DNA of 64,000 nt from Paenibacillus sp. AN1007 (GCF_040702995.1 NZ_CP159992.1:2939501-3003500), one strand, 5' to 3'; positions 8,184 to 20,649 are shown, counted from the stretch's first letter. Numbers and translations: made by a program. Notes: generated by a model from the sequence alone, not told the origin.

Positions 8184-9037
8184 CAGCGCGCAGCCTCCTT
8201 TGCAAGCTGTTCAGGCCGAAGCGGCATAACATGCTGCAGCTTCCCCCGCTGCTTCAGGATCCGGCTGGTCTGCACTGTAAAAGGAGGTTCCAGACCCAAC
8301 TGCTCGCAAGAAGATTGAAGATGCTGTTCTTCTTCTGCATTTGAAGCTGCCTTTGTTCCAGCTGTCGACGGATAATAAAAAGACTGCGGTATTCCATCAT
8401 ATACACATCGTCCATGATTCATCGCCATAATACGATCACATAATGTGGCTTCCTCAAGATGATGGGTGATCCAGACCACTGCCGTACCCTTCCTTGTAAC
8501 AGACTGAACAATATCTTCTATGCGCCCTCTCGCATCAGGGTCGAGCATCGCTGTAGGTTCGTCCATAATCAGAACATCCGGCTTCGCTGCAAGAGCTGTC
8601 GCAATGTTAAGCAGCTGCTTCTGTCCCCCGGATAACTGCGCAATCACAGTACCCGGAGAGTGATGAAGTCCCACAAGCTGCAGCGCCTCCTGAGTGCGCT
8701 TCTTTTTTTCAAGATTTGATATATGTAAATGCGACAGCGCAAAATGAAATTCTTCTTCAATGGTATCGCCCAGCACCTGAGCATCTGGCTGCTGCAGCAC
8801 ACCTCGAATGGTCAGATTCGCAGGGATATTCCGTTCTCCGCCGGATATAGGAATGAAGCCCAGCAGGACTCCGGCAAGAGTACTTTTACCGCTGCCGTTG
8901 GGACCTGCAACGCTTAACCACTCACCTGCCTGGAGTGTAAGTGACACGCCATTGACTGCTTTTTTCACTACGCTTCCTTCTCCAGCGTAGTGTACATGAA
9001 TATCTGTTAAAGAAATGATAGGCAGCTTGTTTCGCAT
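8180..9037 (-). CDS. Energy-coupling factor transporter ATPase EcfA
   Basis: A 285-residue ABC ATPase of the cobalt/ECF type: Walker A GPNGSGKST, Q-loop LQQPDAQVLG, signature LSGGQKQ, Walker B LIMDEPTAMLDPDARG and H-loop ITHH. The C-terminal extension after about residue 215 is typical of EcfA subunits. It would pair with the ATPase half of the fused partner as the A/A' heterodimer. The ATG at 9037 was preferred over the GTG at 9058 because GAAAGGA lies between them and the GTG has no ribosome binding site. It is transcribed from the divergent region shared with bioY, where a TATAAT (9067-9072, minus strand) lies next to the BirA-type operator. Confidence 0.88.
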   Translation of the reverse strand: MRNKLPIISLTDIHVHYAGEGSVVKKAVNGVSLTLQAGEWLSVAGPNGSGKSTLAGVLLGFIPISGGERNIPANLTIRGVLQQPDAQVLGDTIEEEFHFALSHLHISNLEKKKRTQEALQLVGLHHSPGTVIAQLSGGQKQLLNIATALAAKPDVLIMDEPTAMLDPDARGRIEDIVQSVTRKGTAVVWITHHLEEATLCDRIMAMNHGRCVYDGIPQSFYYPSTAGTKAASNAEEEQHLQSSCEQLGLEPPFTVQTSRILKQRGKLQHVMPLRPEQLAKEAARW

Positions 9038-9084
9038 GATAAAAATAAGTCCTTTCACATTTTGCGATTATATGATAACATGCT

Positions 9085-9120
9085 AATCGTTAACCTAAAT
9101 AATAAATATGGTTAACAATA
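9085..9120. promoter_or_regulatory. BirA-type biotin operator between ecfA and bioY
   Basis: Inverted repeat GTTAACC (9089-9095), 14-nt spacer, GGTTAAC (9110-9116); the flanks extend the match (AATCGTTAACC against TATTGTTAACC read from the other strand). This is the arrangement of BirA operators in Bacillota (GTTAACY-N14-16-RGTTAAC). It lies in the 114-bp divergent region, and the left half-site overlaps the expected -35 of the ecfA promoter. Binding by the biotin protein ligase/repressor is inferred from the match and from the flanking bioY gene. Confidence 0.85.
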
Positions 9121-9151
9121 ATTCTACCAAAATCGAAAGGATTGTACAAAC

Positions 9152-9742
9152 ATGAAATTATCTCTACGCGGCATCGTGTTCAGTGCACTGATGGCTGCCA
9201 TTCTCGTACTTTTTGGATACATAAGCATTCCTATTGGTTTCTCACCTGTGCCCATTACTTTGCAAACGTTAGCCGTGATGTTAGCTGGCGGATTGCTGGG
9301 TCCCCTCTACGGTTTCTTAAGTATTGCCCTTGTCGTTGTACTTACTGCGCTTGGTTTCCCACTGCTGCATGGTACTGGCGGCCTCGCCGTACTGCTTGGG
9401 CCTACCGGGGGGTACGTTATCATGTGGCCATTCGCCGCACTGCTCATGGGCCTGCTGCTCTCCAAAGTTAAAATTCGGGGCGTTAAAGGTTATGTTCTGG
9501 CTTTTATTGTTCTCGAAATATTCGGGTCTCTGTTAATCTATGTCACAGGGGTGCCCTGGCTCGCTTACCAATACAGCATGACTTTATCCAATGCGATGAT
9601 TCAGGGATTCTATCCTTATATTATCGGAGATCTGATCAAAGCTGTGTTTGCCGCAATCATCATTGCCCCGGTCCGCGCAGTGTACCCGCCTCAGCGCCTG
9701 ACGAGCAGTACGCATTCCAACGTAGTGAAGGCAGACATATAA
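9152..9742 (+). CDS. bioY: Biotin ECF transporter S component BioY
   Basis: A 196-residue membrane protein with six hydrophobic segments and family hallmarks: the SPVPITLQTLAVMLAGGLLG segment near residues 30-50, the FPLLHGTGGLAVLLGPTGGY segment with the biotin-site GPTGGY, and Pro-Trp in GVPWLAYQY. It binds biotin and docks on the ECF module for uptake. The start at 9152 has GAAAGGA upstream. It is divergent from the ecfA and ecfA-T fusion genes, making this a dedicated (group I) biotin transporter rather than a solitary S component. A BirA-type operator covers the shared control region, and a strong terminator follows at 9785. Confidence 0.95.
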   Translation: MKLSLRGIVFSALMAAILVLFGYISIPIGFSPVPITLQTLAVMLAGGLLGPLYGFLSIALVVVLTALGFPLLHGTGGLAVLLGPTGGYVIMWPFAALLMGLLLSKVKIRGVKGYVLAFIVLEIFGSLLIYVTGVPWLAYQYSMTLSNAMIQGFYPYIIGDLIKAVFAAIIIAPVRAVYPPQRLTSSTHSNVVKADI

Positions 9743-9784
9743 CAATGCATCTCAAAGAATCATCTAATGATGGTTCCTCTCAAC

Positions 9785-9825
9785 AACAAACAACCGCCAA
9801 ATCTTTCTTCGCGGTTGTTTGTTTT
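9785..9825 (+). terminator. Terminator of bioY
   Basis: A 13-bp perfect stem (9785-9797 with 9811-9823, AACAAACAACCGC), a 13-nt loop, and a T-rich tail. Confidence 0.8.
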
Positions 9826-9860
9826 ATTATGAAATGAATAATACCATGAATCCTATAACC

Positions 9861-11816
<1,956 letters not shown>

Positions 11817-11906
11817 TCAATAAAATTGAATTAATAATCGTGTACACGGACACTCCGATGATAATTCAATTTATATAACAGGCTCTCTACCGATTTTTTT
11901 GCACAC

Positions 11907-11990
11907 AAAAAACCTAAGCCTTGCGTAAGTGGACATAAATTCCGAAATACACATGACTTAGGTTTTGCCTGCATAACCAGTAACAATCCC
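11907..11990 (-). promoter_or_regulatory. RAT antiterminator and terminator before bglP
   Basis: On the minus strand GGGATTGTTACTGG...GGCAAAACC (11961-11990) matches the ribonucleic antiterminator bound by LicT/SacY-type proteins. It overlaps the left arm of a terminator with AACCTAAG and CTTAGGTT arms (11911-11918, 11957-11964) and a T6 tail. Without phospho-regulated LicT, transcription should stop here. Confidence 0.92.
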
Positions 11991-12021
11991 AGTTAAATCG
12001 TATTTAATTCCTGTTACAAAC

Positions 12022-12051
12022 ATAATATTATAATATAACCATTTATGTCAA
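12022..12051 (-). promoter_or_regulatory. Promoter of bglP
   Basis: TTGACA (12046-12051), 18-nt spacer, TATTAT (12022-12027) on the minus strand. It lies just upstream of the RAT, so bglP can be transcribed apart from licT. Confidence 0.7.
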
Positions 12052-12061
12052 TAATTAAATT

Positions 12062-12892
12062 TTAGCGATTAACGACACGTTCAATGTGAACGGTAAGATA
12101 TAACTTTTCCTCATTGGTCAGCTCATGATCGTATTCCTTCTTCACAAACAAGGCGATCTTCTCAACGCACGCTGCCGCTTCGGGATGCTTCTCCTTAATC
12201 ATGTCGTAGAAATGATCATAATTGTTATCATAGTGCGTCCCGCTCAGCACGCGCTGCGAGAAGAATTTCAGATGTGTAATGAAGCGGAAGTAACTGAGTG
12301 ACTCCTCGTCAAACTCCATTTTAAAATGGTACTTGGCGATATTAATAATCTGCTGGATAAACTTCGTAATATTCATCGTTGTAATGACTTCTTCGTTCAT
12401 TTCGGCATTCACAATATGCAGCGCAATAAACGCGGCTTCATCCGGTGGAAGCTCAATATTCATTCGGCTGTTAATCTGCTCCAGCGTGCGCAGTCCCAGC
12501 CCGAATTCAACTTTGTATAACTGCTTGATCTCCCACATTAAGGCGTTTTTGATCTCAATCCCCTCATGATAACGCTCGATGGCAAAATGAATATGATCTG
12601 TAAGCGAAACATAAATGTTCTCGTTCAGTTTACGTCCCAGATTGTCACGTGCATGAGCAATCATCTCCTCCACAATTTCAACAAGTTCCATCGGAACTTC
12701 ACGCAGCAGTGTTTTGAAATTATCGGATGTCTGTTTGTTTTTCAAGGCAAATACTTTCTGGATGCGGGTCTCGTCTACTTTATCTCCCGGCTTTTTCTTA
12801 AAGGCAATCCCACGTCCCATCACCACAAGCTCTTCTCCGTCGGCCTGATAGATGCTGATCACGTTATTGTTGATAACCTTTGCTATTTTCAC
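12062..12892 (-). CDS. licT: Transcriptional antiterminator LicT/BglG family
   Basis: A 276-residue RNA-binding antiterminator. The N-terminal 55 residues (VKIAKVINNNVISIYQ...VMGRGIAF) form the CAT RNA-binding domain that binds RAT hairpins. Two PTS regulation domains follow, with conserved histidines in LTDHIHFAIER and LHIVNAEM (PRD1), and GTHYDNNYDHFY and LTVHIERVV (PRD2); these are phosphorylated by the PTS. The start was set at GTG 12892 because a G-rich ribosome binding site lies 7 nt before it and the family begins with (M/V)KIAKVINNN; an upstream in-frame codon would add eight non-homologous residues. Three RAT sites in the cluster, including one in its own leader, point to autoregulation and control of bglP and the GH1 gene. 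Confidence 0.93.
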   Translation of the reverse strand: MKIAKVINNNVISIYQADGEELVVMGRGIAFKKKPGDKVDETRIQKVFALKNKQTSDNFKTLLREVPMELVEIVEEMIAHARDNLGRKLNENIYVSLTDHIHFAIERYHEGIEIKNALMWEIKQLYKVEFGLGLRTLEQINSRMNIELPPDEAAFIALHIVNAEMNEEVITTMNITKFIQQIINIAKYHFKMEFDEESLSYFRFITHLKFFSQRVLSGTHYDNNYDHFYDMIKEKHPEAAACVEKIALFVKKEYDHELTNEEKLYLTVHIERVVNR

Positions 12893-12952
12893 TTCAATCC
12901 CCCCGTCACGTTCCACTCTCTAGTCGCAGTGATATATCCAATTATGGGCATA

Positions 12953-13048
12953 CAAAAAAAAACCTGGAGCATCACAAAATAAACGAGACGTGGCAGTCTG
13001 CTTTTTTGGTGCTCAGGTTTTGCCTACGTGTGATGTAGTAACAATCCC
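12953..13048 (-). promoter_or_regulatory. RAT antiterminator and terminator before licT
   Basis: Minus strand GGGATTGTTACTAC...GTAGGCAAAACCT (13016-13048) is a RAT. It is followed by a terminator with AACCTGAGC and GCTCCAGGTT arms and a T9 tail near 12953-12962. It indicates that licT controls its own synthesis. Confidence 0.92.
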
Positions 13049-13069
13049 AGAAATGATATATTTGCGTCA

Positions 13070-13106
13070 AGTATAGCGTGAACTGCGTTATATGTCAACG
13101 CTTTCA
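13070..13106 (-). promoter_or_regulatory. Promoter of licT with overlapping cre site
   Basis: TTGACA (13093-13098), a 17-nt spacer and TATACT (13070-13075) form a near-consensus promoter. TGAAAGCGTTGACA (13093-13106) matches the CcpA consensus TGWNANCGNTNWCA at every position and covers the -35, so catabolite repression of licT is predicted. Confidence 0.85.
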
Positions 13107-13186
13107 AGGCGAAGACATTCGGAAGTTACATGAATTCATGCAGCTTCCGATGTTTGGAGGTGATTCGTTTTCAGCTTATCACGAAA

Positions 13187-14785
<1,599 letters not shown>

Positions 14786-14811
14786 AGAAAACATTATGCG
14801 GATTAGATAAA

Positions 14812-14840
14812 AGATTACCAAGAAACAGGAAATATGTCAA
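14812..14840 (-). promoter_or_regulatory. Promoter of the GH1 gene
   Basis: TTGACA (14835-14840), a 17-nt spacer and TAATCT (14812-14817). An inverted repeat TCAACGA...TCGTTGA (14838-14858) overlaps the -35 and could be an operator. Confidence 0.65.
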
Positions 14841-14918
14841 CGAGCGCGAGTCGTTGATATGCACCTCATGCAGATTTACAGGCCTTTGTTGTCCAGCGAA
14901 GCGCTAATTTACCAATGA

Positions 14919-15746
14919 TCACAAGTTGTAAAATGCGGCACAGTTATCGCCAAAAATCAGCTGCTGTTCTGCTTCTGGTAAGCGCTTTACATGCGTTTGC
15001 AGCAAATTAATCACCTCGGCATATGTACCCGCTACGGTGCATACAGGCCAGTCCGAACCATACATCACCCGCTCTGATCCAAACGCTTGAAGCACCGTAT
15101 CCAGATAAAAGGTGAAATCTTCCTGTTTCCAATGGTTCCAGTCTGCTTCGGTGACCATCCCAGACAATTTGCAATAAACATTGGGATATGCCGCAATCGC
15201 TTCCATTGTTTCCTTCCAGGGAGAACCGACTCCTGCCTTAATATCCGGTTTGGCCAGATGGTCAATGACAAAACGCTGCTTAGGAAACTTCTGAACCAAC
15301 TCCACGGCATGAGGCAGCTGCTCCTTGGATACAAGCAAATCATAGGCCAGATTATACTGCTCCAGCAAAGCAATACCTCGTTGGAAGTCCTCCCGCAGCA
15401 CAAACTTTACATCCGGTTCATCCTGTATGACATGACGGACACCTTTCAGCCATGGGTTAGCGGCATATCCCGCCAGTTGTGAGGCAGCTTCCTCAGAGCA
15501 CAGATCTACCCAGCCAACAACGCCTTTGATGAATTCGTGCTTGTCCGCAAGTTCGAGCAGCCACTCGGTTTCTTCAAGGCTTTGCCGGGCCTGTACAGCT
15601 ACACAGCCTGATATGCCGGAATCCGTGAGGATTGGCTGCAGGTCTTCCGGTAGAAAGGAACGCCGAATCACGCTCATCTCTTCACCGATCCATCCGTAAT
15701 CACGGGTGTTATAATTCCAGAAATGTTGATGTGCATCGAGTTTCAT
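14919..15746 (-). CDS. Amidohydrolase-family lactonase-like protein
   Basis: A 275-residue metal-dependent hydrolase of the COG3618 type, which includes L-fuconolactonase and L-rhamnono-lactonase. It has DAHQHFW at residues 4-10 (metal-site His pair), KGVRHVIQDEPD near 121-132, FVIDHLAKPD near 168-177, and the catalytic Asp in MYGSDWPVC near 229. The start at 15746 has a GGGGGACAC ribosome binding site. It lies between the beta-glucoside cluster and the divergent manganese catalase gene and appears monocistronic. Because rhamnose genes lie 8 kb away, a sugar-lactone substrate is possible, but that is inference from the family only. Confidence 0.8.
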   Translation of the reverse strand: MKLDAHQHFWNYNTRDYGWIGEEMSVIRRSFLPEDLQPILTDSGISGCVAVQARQSLEETEWLLELADKHEFIKGVVGWVDLCSEEAASQLAGYAANPWLKGVRHVIQDEPDVKFVLREDFQRGIALLEQYNLAYDLLVSKEQLPHAVELVQKFPKQRFVIDHLAKPDIKAGVGSPWKETMEAIAAYPNVYCKLSGMVTEADWNHWKQEDFTFYLDTVLQAFGSERVMYGSDWPVCTVAGTYAEVINLLQTHVKRLPEAEQQLIFGDNCAAFYNL

Positions 15747-15922
15747 AATAAGTGTCCCCCTGTGTTGTCCATGTTAAATCAATGTACTACGATTCATTTA
15801 AATATAAATCAAATCGATCAGATAAGCACTAGGCACTGACCACCAGTTTCACGCAAATGATTGAATAACGTACAAGTCAGCGTTCATACCTTTATTGTAA
15901 TGAGAATCGAGGAGGAATTGAC

Positions 15923-16819
15923 ATGTTTAAACGTGTAGATCGTCTTGCCATTGAACTGCCCATGTCCAAAAATCCGGACCCCAATGGAGCCAGTGCGGTG
16001 CAGGAGCTGCTGGGCGGAAAATATGGCGAGATGTCCACGCTGAACAATTACATGTATCAGTCATTTAACTTTAGAGGCAAATCCAAGTTGCGTCCCTTCT
16101 ATGATATTGTCGCCAGTATTACGGCTGAAGAATTTGGCCATGTGGAACTCGTCGCCAATACGATTAACCTGATGCTTGAAGGCACGACATCCCCGGGCGC
16201 ACCTGACTCCACACCGCTTCGTGCAGGCAAGGATGCACGCATGACTTCACATTTTATTGAATCCGCGCAAACGGCACTGCCTTATGACTCCATGGGCAGG
16301 CCTTGGAACGGCTCGTATGTCTTCAGCAGCGGTAATCTGATATTGGATTTGCTGCATAACTTTTTTCTCGAATGCGGAGCAAGAACCCACAAGATGCGGG
16401 TTTACGAGATGACCGACAACAATACAGCTCGTGAGATGACAGGTTATCTGCTTGTACGGGGTGGTGTGCATATTCTCGCTTATGCCAAAGCGTTGGAGAT
16501 TGCAACAGGCGTGGATGTGACCAAGCTGATTCCGATCCCTTCTCTGGATAACAAAGCGTTTGAAACCACACGCAAATGGGAAGCCATGGGTGAGCAGCGC
16601 CGCTTGTACACGTTCAGTGACAAGGATTATCAGCAGATTGCCCAGATCTGGAAAGGCGTACACCCGGACGGCGGCAAACTGGAAGCCTTTGCGGGTTTGC
16701 CGGGATACGGAGGGCCGATCCCCGAACTTCCCGACCTGCCGGAGGAATTCGCTCCAGGAATATCCCCGGAAGACTTTTTACAGATTGCTGAACGGCTGAA
16801 ACGCAATGCCGGATTATAA
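15923..16819 (+). CDS. Manganese catalase
   Basis: A 298-residue dimanganese catalase that converts hydrogen peroxide to water and oxygen without heme. Metal ligands expected in the four-helix bundle are visible: Glu in KYGEMSTLNNYMYQ (about 36), the EEFGHVE motif (about 73-79), Glu in FFLECGARTHKM (about 151) and His in RGGVHILAYA (about 181). The C-terminal part (GGPIPELPDLPEEFAPG) is the usual extended tail. AGGAGG lies 7 nt before the ATG. It is monocistronic, with a terminator at 16859. No convincing PerR box was found upstream. Spore-coat CotJC is a shorter relative; the length here favours a general catalase. Confidence 0.93.
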   Translation: MFKRVDRLAIELPMSKNPDPNGASAVQELLGGKYGEMSTLNNYMYQSFNFRGKSKLRPFYDIVASITAEEFGHVELVANTINLMLEGTTSPGAPDSTPLRAGKDARMTSHFIESAQTALPYDSMGRPWNGSYVFSSGNLILDLLHNFFLECGARTHKMRVYEMTDNNTAREMTGYLLVRGGVHILAYAKALEIATGVDVTKLIPIPSLDNKAFETTRKWEAMGEQRRLYTFSDKDYQQIAQIWKGVHPDGGKLEAFAGLPGYGGPIPELPDLPEEFAPGISPEDFLQIAERLKRNAGL

Positions 16820-16858
16820 CAGAAGAAAATGATGACAAAAAAATCATGACAAAGAAAA

Positions 16859-16904
16859 AGGAAAGCGGATGGGCAGTATTCCCGTCCGTTTTCCTATATT
16901 TTTT
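16859..16904 (+). terminator. Terminator of the manganese catalase gene
   Basis: Arms 16859-16873 and 16881-16895 (AGGAAAGCGGATGGG against CCCGTCCGTTTTCCT), then a T7 run. Confidence 0.8.
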
Positions 16905-17034
16905 GATGATGTTTTATTTATATTGGTTTTATTTCGATGCATTCCTGTGTTCTTATTGTTTGATTGAATTTCTCGTGATGATCGTGATGATCTGAATCGC
17001 TCCGATATTGCTGGCGTATGCTCTTATGCATGGG

Positions 17035-19008
17035 TTACTGAGGCTGCGTAAACTCTATTCTCAGCACCTTTTCCGCATTCGCCTGCACATGTCCGCGTTC
17101 TATCGTTTTTACAGAAGCAATTGTTTCGTTACCGCTTGGGATCAGTACAGGTGTAATTACCGGTAAACCAGCGGCCTCAATTGTATTCCTATCAAATTCA
17201 ATGAGCAGCTGTCCGGCACGCACGGTATCTCCGCTTTTGACATGAGTGACAAAACCACTGCCTTTCAAGCCGACCGTATTAATACCGATATGAACGAGCA
17301 GTTGAAGCCCTGTTTCATGCTCCAAAATGACAGCATGTTTACTCTTATCCATCACATGAGCAGCGACACCGTCAAATGGAGCATACACTTTACCCTCGGA
17401 AGGCTCAATCGCGATGCCCTCACCCATATGTTTTCCCGAAAACGCCGGGTCAGGCACCTGGTCCAGTTCAACAACTGTACCCTGGATCGGAGATGCGATC
17501 TCAAGCAGCTTCACTTGTGGACGAGCCGCTGCGCTGCCCGATGCCGAAACCGAAACGGCTGTTTTCGAACCGGATGTCGTATTCGCTGTATCCACAGACG
17601 AATCGCTGCCGGATACGACTTCAAAAGGCTGATCTTTATAACCAAAGAACCAGGTCAGCGCAAAGGCAATGGCCATGGCCGTTACGTTGGACAGGATATA
17701 CAATGGCAGCTGACTATTCAGATACAGAAGCGTTCCCGGGATAACCGTAACTGCCATTCCAGTACCCTGCAGGTGGAAGAGCGATGCGATGAAACCTCCA
17801 ACTGCACCCCCGATCAGCCCCATAACAAACGGCTTCATGTAACGCAGGTTCACACCAAAGATCGCTGGTTCAGTAATACCCAGGAATGCGGACAGAGATG
17901 AAGGAAGCGCGAGTGCTTTGAGCTTCATATTTTTGGTTTTCAATCCAACGGCAAGACAGGCCGCACCCTGTGCAGCCATTGCACATGTAATGATAGCGTT
18001 AAACGGATTAAATCCGGTTTTCTCCAGCAGTTGAATCTCCAGAAAGTTGAAGATGTGATGCACACCCGTAACCACAATAATCTGATGAAAGAACCCGATA
18101 ATCATACCTGCGATACCAAAAGGCAGATCCAGCACAGCTGTAGTTCCGTGCAGTACCCACTCTTCAAGCGAGTGAAATACCGGACCGATGGCGAATAGTC
18201 CAAGCGTGATCATAACCGTTAGCGTAATAAATGGAGTGAGAATCAAATCCAGCGCTTCTGGCACACGTCTGCGCAGCACTTTTTCAAATTTGGCACCGAT
18301 TAAACCTACAAAAAACGCGGGTAACACCGAGCCCTGATAACCCACAACCGGAATAAAACCAAACATATGCAGAGGCTGCGCCGATCCATCCGCTACAGCG
18401 TAAGCATTCGGCAGTGCTGGATTCACCAGCATCAGCCCGAGCACAATCCCGAGAACCGGACTGCCGCCAAATACGCGGAATGCCGACCAGGCTACAAGAG
18501 CAGGCAGGAATGCAAAAGCCGTATCCGTTAGAATTTGTGTGAACAGCAAGAAGTTTGGCGATATGTCGTCAGGCGCCGCACCGAACCATGCCAGAATTTC
18601 ATTTTGTGTAAGCAGTCCGCGCAGCCCCATGAACAGCCCTGTTGCCACAAGCACAGGAATAATGGGAACAAAGACGTCACCAAACGTGCGAACAGCCCGC
18701 TGGAATGCATTGCCTTCCTTTTTTCCCTGATTTTTCACATCTTCCTTCGATGATCCTTCAATGCCAAGCTTCTCGACCTCTTCAAAAATTCGATTAACCG
18801 TACCTGTGCCGAAAATGATCTGATACTGACCTGAGTTAAAAAAGGCACCTTTGACTTTGTCGATACTCTCGACCTGCTTCTGATCAATCTGCTCCTTATC
18901 CTTGACCATAATGCGAAGTCGTGTTGCACAGTGTGCAAAAGAGGTGATATTGTCTTTTCCCCCAATGGCCCGAATAACCTCTTGAGCGATACGCTGATTG
19001 TCGGACAT
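17035..19008 (-). CDS. scrA: Sucrose-type PTS transporter EIIBCA
   Basis: A 657-residue PTS permease of the glucoside/sucrose branch. EIIB (1-85) has HCATRLRI with the phospho-Cys. EIIC (about 105-455) has ten or so membrane segments and the GITEPAIFGVN motif. A Ser/Thr/Val/Ala-rich linker leads to EIIA (about 505-650), with the phospho-His in LLVHIGINTVGL. It imports sucrose as sucrose-6-phosphate. It follows the GH32 gene by 26 nt on the same strand and shares its promoter and operators, which is the reason for assigning sucrose rather than trehalose or beta-glucosides. No antitermination site was found in front of it, consistent with control by the LacI-type repressor instead. Confidence 0.85.
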   Translation of the reverse strand: MSDNQRIAQEVIRAIGGKDNITSFAHCATRLRIMVKDKEQIDQKQVESIDKVKGAFFNSGQYQIIFGTGTVNRIFEEVEKLGIEGSSKEDVKNQGKKEGNAFQRAVRTFGDVFVPIIPVLVATGLFMGLRGLLTQNEILAWFGAAPDDISPNFLLFTQILTDTAFAFLPALVAWSAFRVFGGSPVLGIVLGLMLVNPALPNAYAVADGSAQPLHMFGFIPVVGYQGSVLPAFFVGLIGAKFEKVLRRRVPEALDLILTPFITLTVMITLGLFAIGPVFHSLEEWVLHGTTAVLDLPFGIAGMIIGFFHQIIVVTGVHHIFNFLEIQLLEKTGFNPFNAIITCAMAAQGAACLAVGLKTKNMKLKALALPSSLSAFLGITEPAIFGVNLRYMKPFVMGLIGGAVGGFIASLFHLQGTGMAVTVIPGTLLYLNSQLPLYILSNVTAMAIAFALTWFFGYKDQPFEVVSGSDSSVDTANTTSGSKTAVSVSASGSAAARPQVKLLEIASPIQGTVVELDQVPDPAFSGKHMGEGIAIEPSEGKVYAPFDGVAAHVMDKSKHAVILEHETGLQLLVHIGINTVGLKGSGFVTHVKSGDTVRAGQLLIEFDRNTIEAAGLPVITPVLIPSGNETIASVKTIERGHVQANAEKVLRIEFTQPQ

Positions 19009-19034
19009 GCTGTCTCATTCCTCTCTCATTCAAT

Positions 19035-20510
19035 CTAATAGTTCCACAGCACTGCTTGGAAATCTGCCCTGCCTCCATGTGCAAAAAAACGGATATCTAT
19101 ACTGTCACGGCTTGGGAATATACGGCTGGTGAACACTTCCAGCCCCTCATTGACAAAAATCTCAACAGACGACGAATCCACAAACATCCGTAATTGGATT
19201 ACATCCGTATCCAGACTGCACTGACGGATTGTGCCATTGATTTCTGGTAATGCCGCACCCGATTGGCTGCGATCCAGTATCAGTTTGCGCTGCAGCCGAT
19301 CATACTGAATGACCGTTTTCTCTGTATCATTCGCACGGAATTCAATGCCTGCAAAGTGTGCATCATCCAGGCTGATTTCACATTCCAATTCGTAAGCAGT
19401 GCCTTGGAAACCGGCAAAAGATCGGCATTCGCTGCTCAGCGTACCCTGAGCCCGGAGTCCTTTTTCTACCCGGCGCAGCTGTGCCATTTCCGAAACTGGC
19501 TGCTGTATAACTCTGCTGCCTTGAATCGATAATTGCCTTGGAATCGTTAAACAATGAGCCCAGCCGCTGTCATCTGTGGGATACGCCAAGTCAGGAAGTC
19601 CCATCCACGCAACCAGTATTCTTCTTCCGTCCGGTGAATCCATCGTCTGCGGCGCATAGAAATCAAAGCCCCGATCCAGTTCATGAAAGCCGCCATGGTC
19701 GAACTGCCTCGTTTCCAGATCCAGAAGCTTACCCAAGAGATAACCACATTGAAAGATGTTTTGATACCGATCTTCCTCAGCCTGAATTCCTTGCGGTGAG
19801 AACATCAGCACACCCTGACCATCCAGTTCGAAATAGTCCGGGCATTCCCACATATAACCAAACGTGGGCAAGCCAGTCCCGATCTCACCTAGAAACTGCC
19901 AGTGCAGGAGGTCGCTCGACTGGTACAGCACTGCACATCCGGTCTCATCCGTGCGTTGGGCTCCAATGACACAATAATACAGTTCCTGATGCTTCCACAC
20001 CTTGGGGTCCCGAAAATGCTCGGTATATCCTGGGGGTACATCCGAAATAACAGGATGTTCGTACTTCGTTACTTTATGATGCTTATCCATAACCGCCAGG
20101 CACTGATAAGGATGTCTGATCCAGTTCTCGTCCCGCGTATTTCCCGTGTAGATCAGGTATAACTGCCCTTCCTTCTCCAGCGCACTTCCTGAATAAGCTC
20201 CATGCGAGTCATACGGGCTTCCGGGTTCAATCGCTATGCCAACATTCTCCCAATCCACGAGATTGTCCGAGCGAGTGTGGTACCAGTACTTCATACCATG
20301 CTCTGTCCCCAGAGGAAACCATTGATAAAACAGATGATAATAGCCTTGATAAAAGGAAAAACCGTTCGGATCATTAAGCAGTCCGGTTACGGGTTGAATA
20401 TGATAAGTTTGTCTCCATGGACACACCGTAATTTTTGCTTCCAGCTTGGCCATCTCGCCAGGTTCAGCCTGCTGAATCCGCCGATAGAGCTGTTCTCTTG
20501 TCATTTTCAT
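19035..20510 (-). CDS. scrB: Sucrose-6-phosphate hydrolase, GH32 family
   Basis: A 491-residue cytoplasmic invertase. The catalytic triad is visible: the nucleophile in LLNDPNGF (about residue 45), the transition-state stabiliser in HFRDPKVW (about 172), and the acid/base in WECPDYF (about 229). The C-terminal beta-sandwich runs from about residue 350. ATG 20510 was chosen because GGAG lies 6 nt upstream; the open frame extends to 20699 but crosses the promoter and both operators, so those 63 codons are not expected to be translated. It is first in the scrB-scrA transcript and splits the sucrose-6-phosphate delivered by ScrA into glucose-6-phosphate and fructose. Confidence 0.93.
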   Translation of the reverse strand: MKMTREQLYRRIQQAEPGEMAKLEAKITVCPWRQTYHIQPVTGLLNDPNGFSFYQGYYHLFYQWFPLGTEHGMKYWYHTRSDNLVDWENVGIAIEPGSPYDSHGAYSGSALEKEGQLYLIYTGNTRDENWIRHPYQCLAVMDKHHKVTKYEHPVISDVPPGYTEHFRDPKVWKHQELYYCVIGAQRTDETGCAVLYQSSDLLHWQFLGEIGTGLPTFGYMWECPDYFELDGQGVLMFSPQGIQAEEDRYQNIFQCGYLLGKLLDLETRQFDHGGFHELDRGFDFYAPQTMDSPDGRRILVAWMGLPDLAYPTDDSGWAHCLTIPRQLSIQGSRVIQQPVSEMAQLRRVEKGLRAQGTLSSECRSFAGFQGTAYELECEISLDDAHFAGIEFRANDTEKTVIQYDRLQRKLILDRSQSGAALPEINGTIRQCSLDTDVIQLRMFVDSSSVEIFVNEGLEVFTSRIFPSRDSIDIRFFAHGGRADFQAVLWNY

Positions 20511-20560
20511 AGCTGTCTCCATCTCCATTCTGCTGCAGCAATCAGAAACTCCCTCTAAGA

Positions 20561-20572
20561 GGAACCGGTTCC
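20561..20572. promoter_or_regulatory. ScrR-type operator, proximal
   Basis: Perfect palindrome GGAACCGGTTCC in the scrB leader. A second copy lies 90 bp upstream (centre to centre), allowing repressor looping. Confidence 0.8.
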
Positions 20573-20649
20573 ATTCCAAGCAAAAAAATAATTCCATACA
20601 GCCATACGCTGCCTGACTGCCTTCCCATTTCCAAAAAAGACCTCGGAAT

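Noticed and set aside
15870..15915. Possible PerR/Fur box before the manganese catalase gene
   Set aside because: The AT-rich sequence lacks the 7-1-7 symmetry and matches too few consensus positions.
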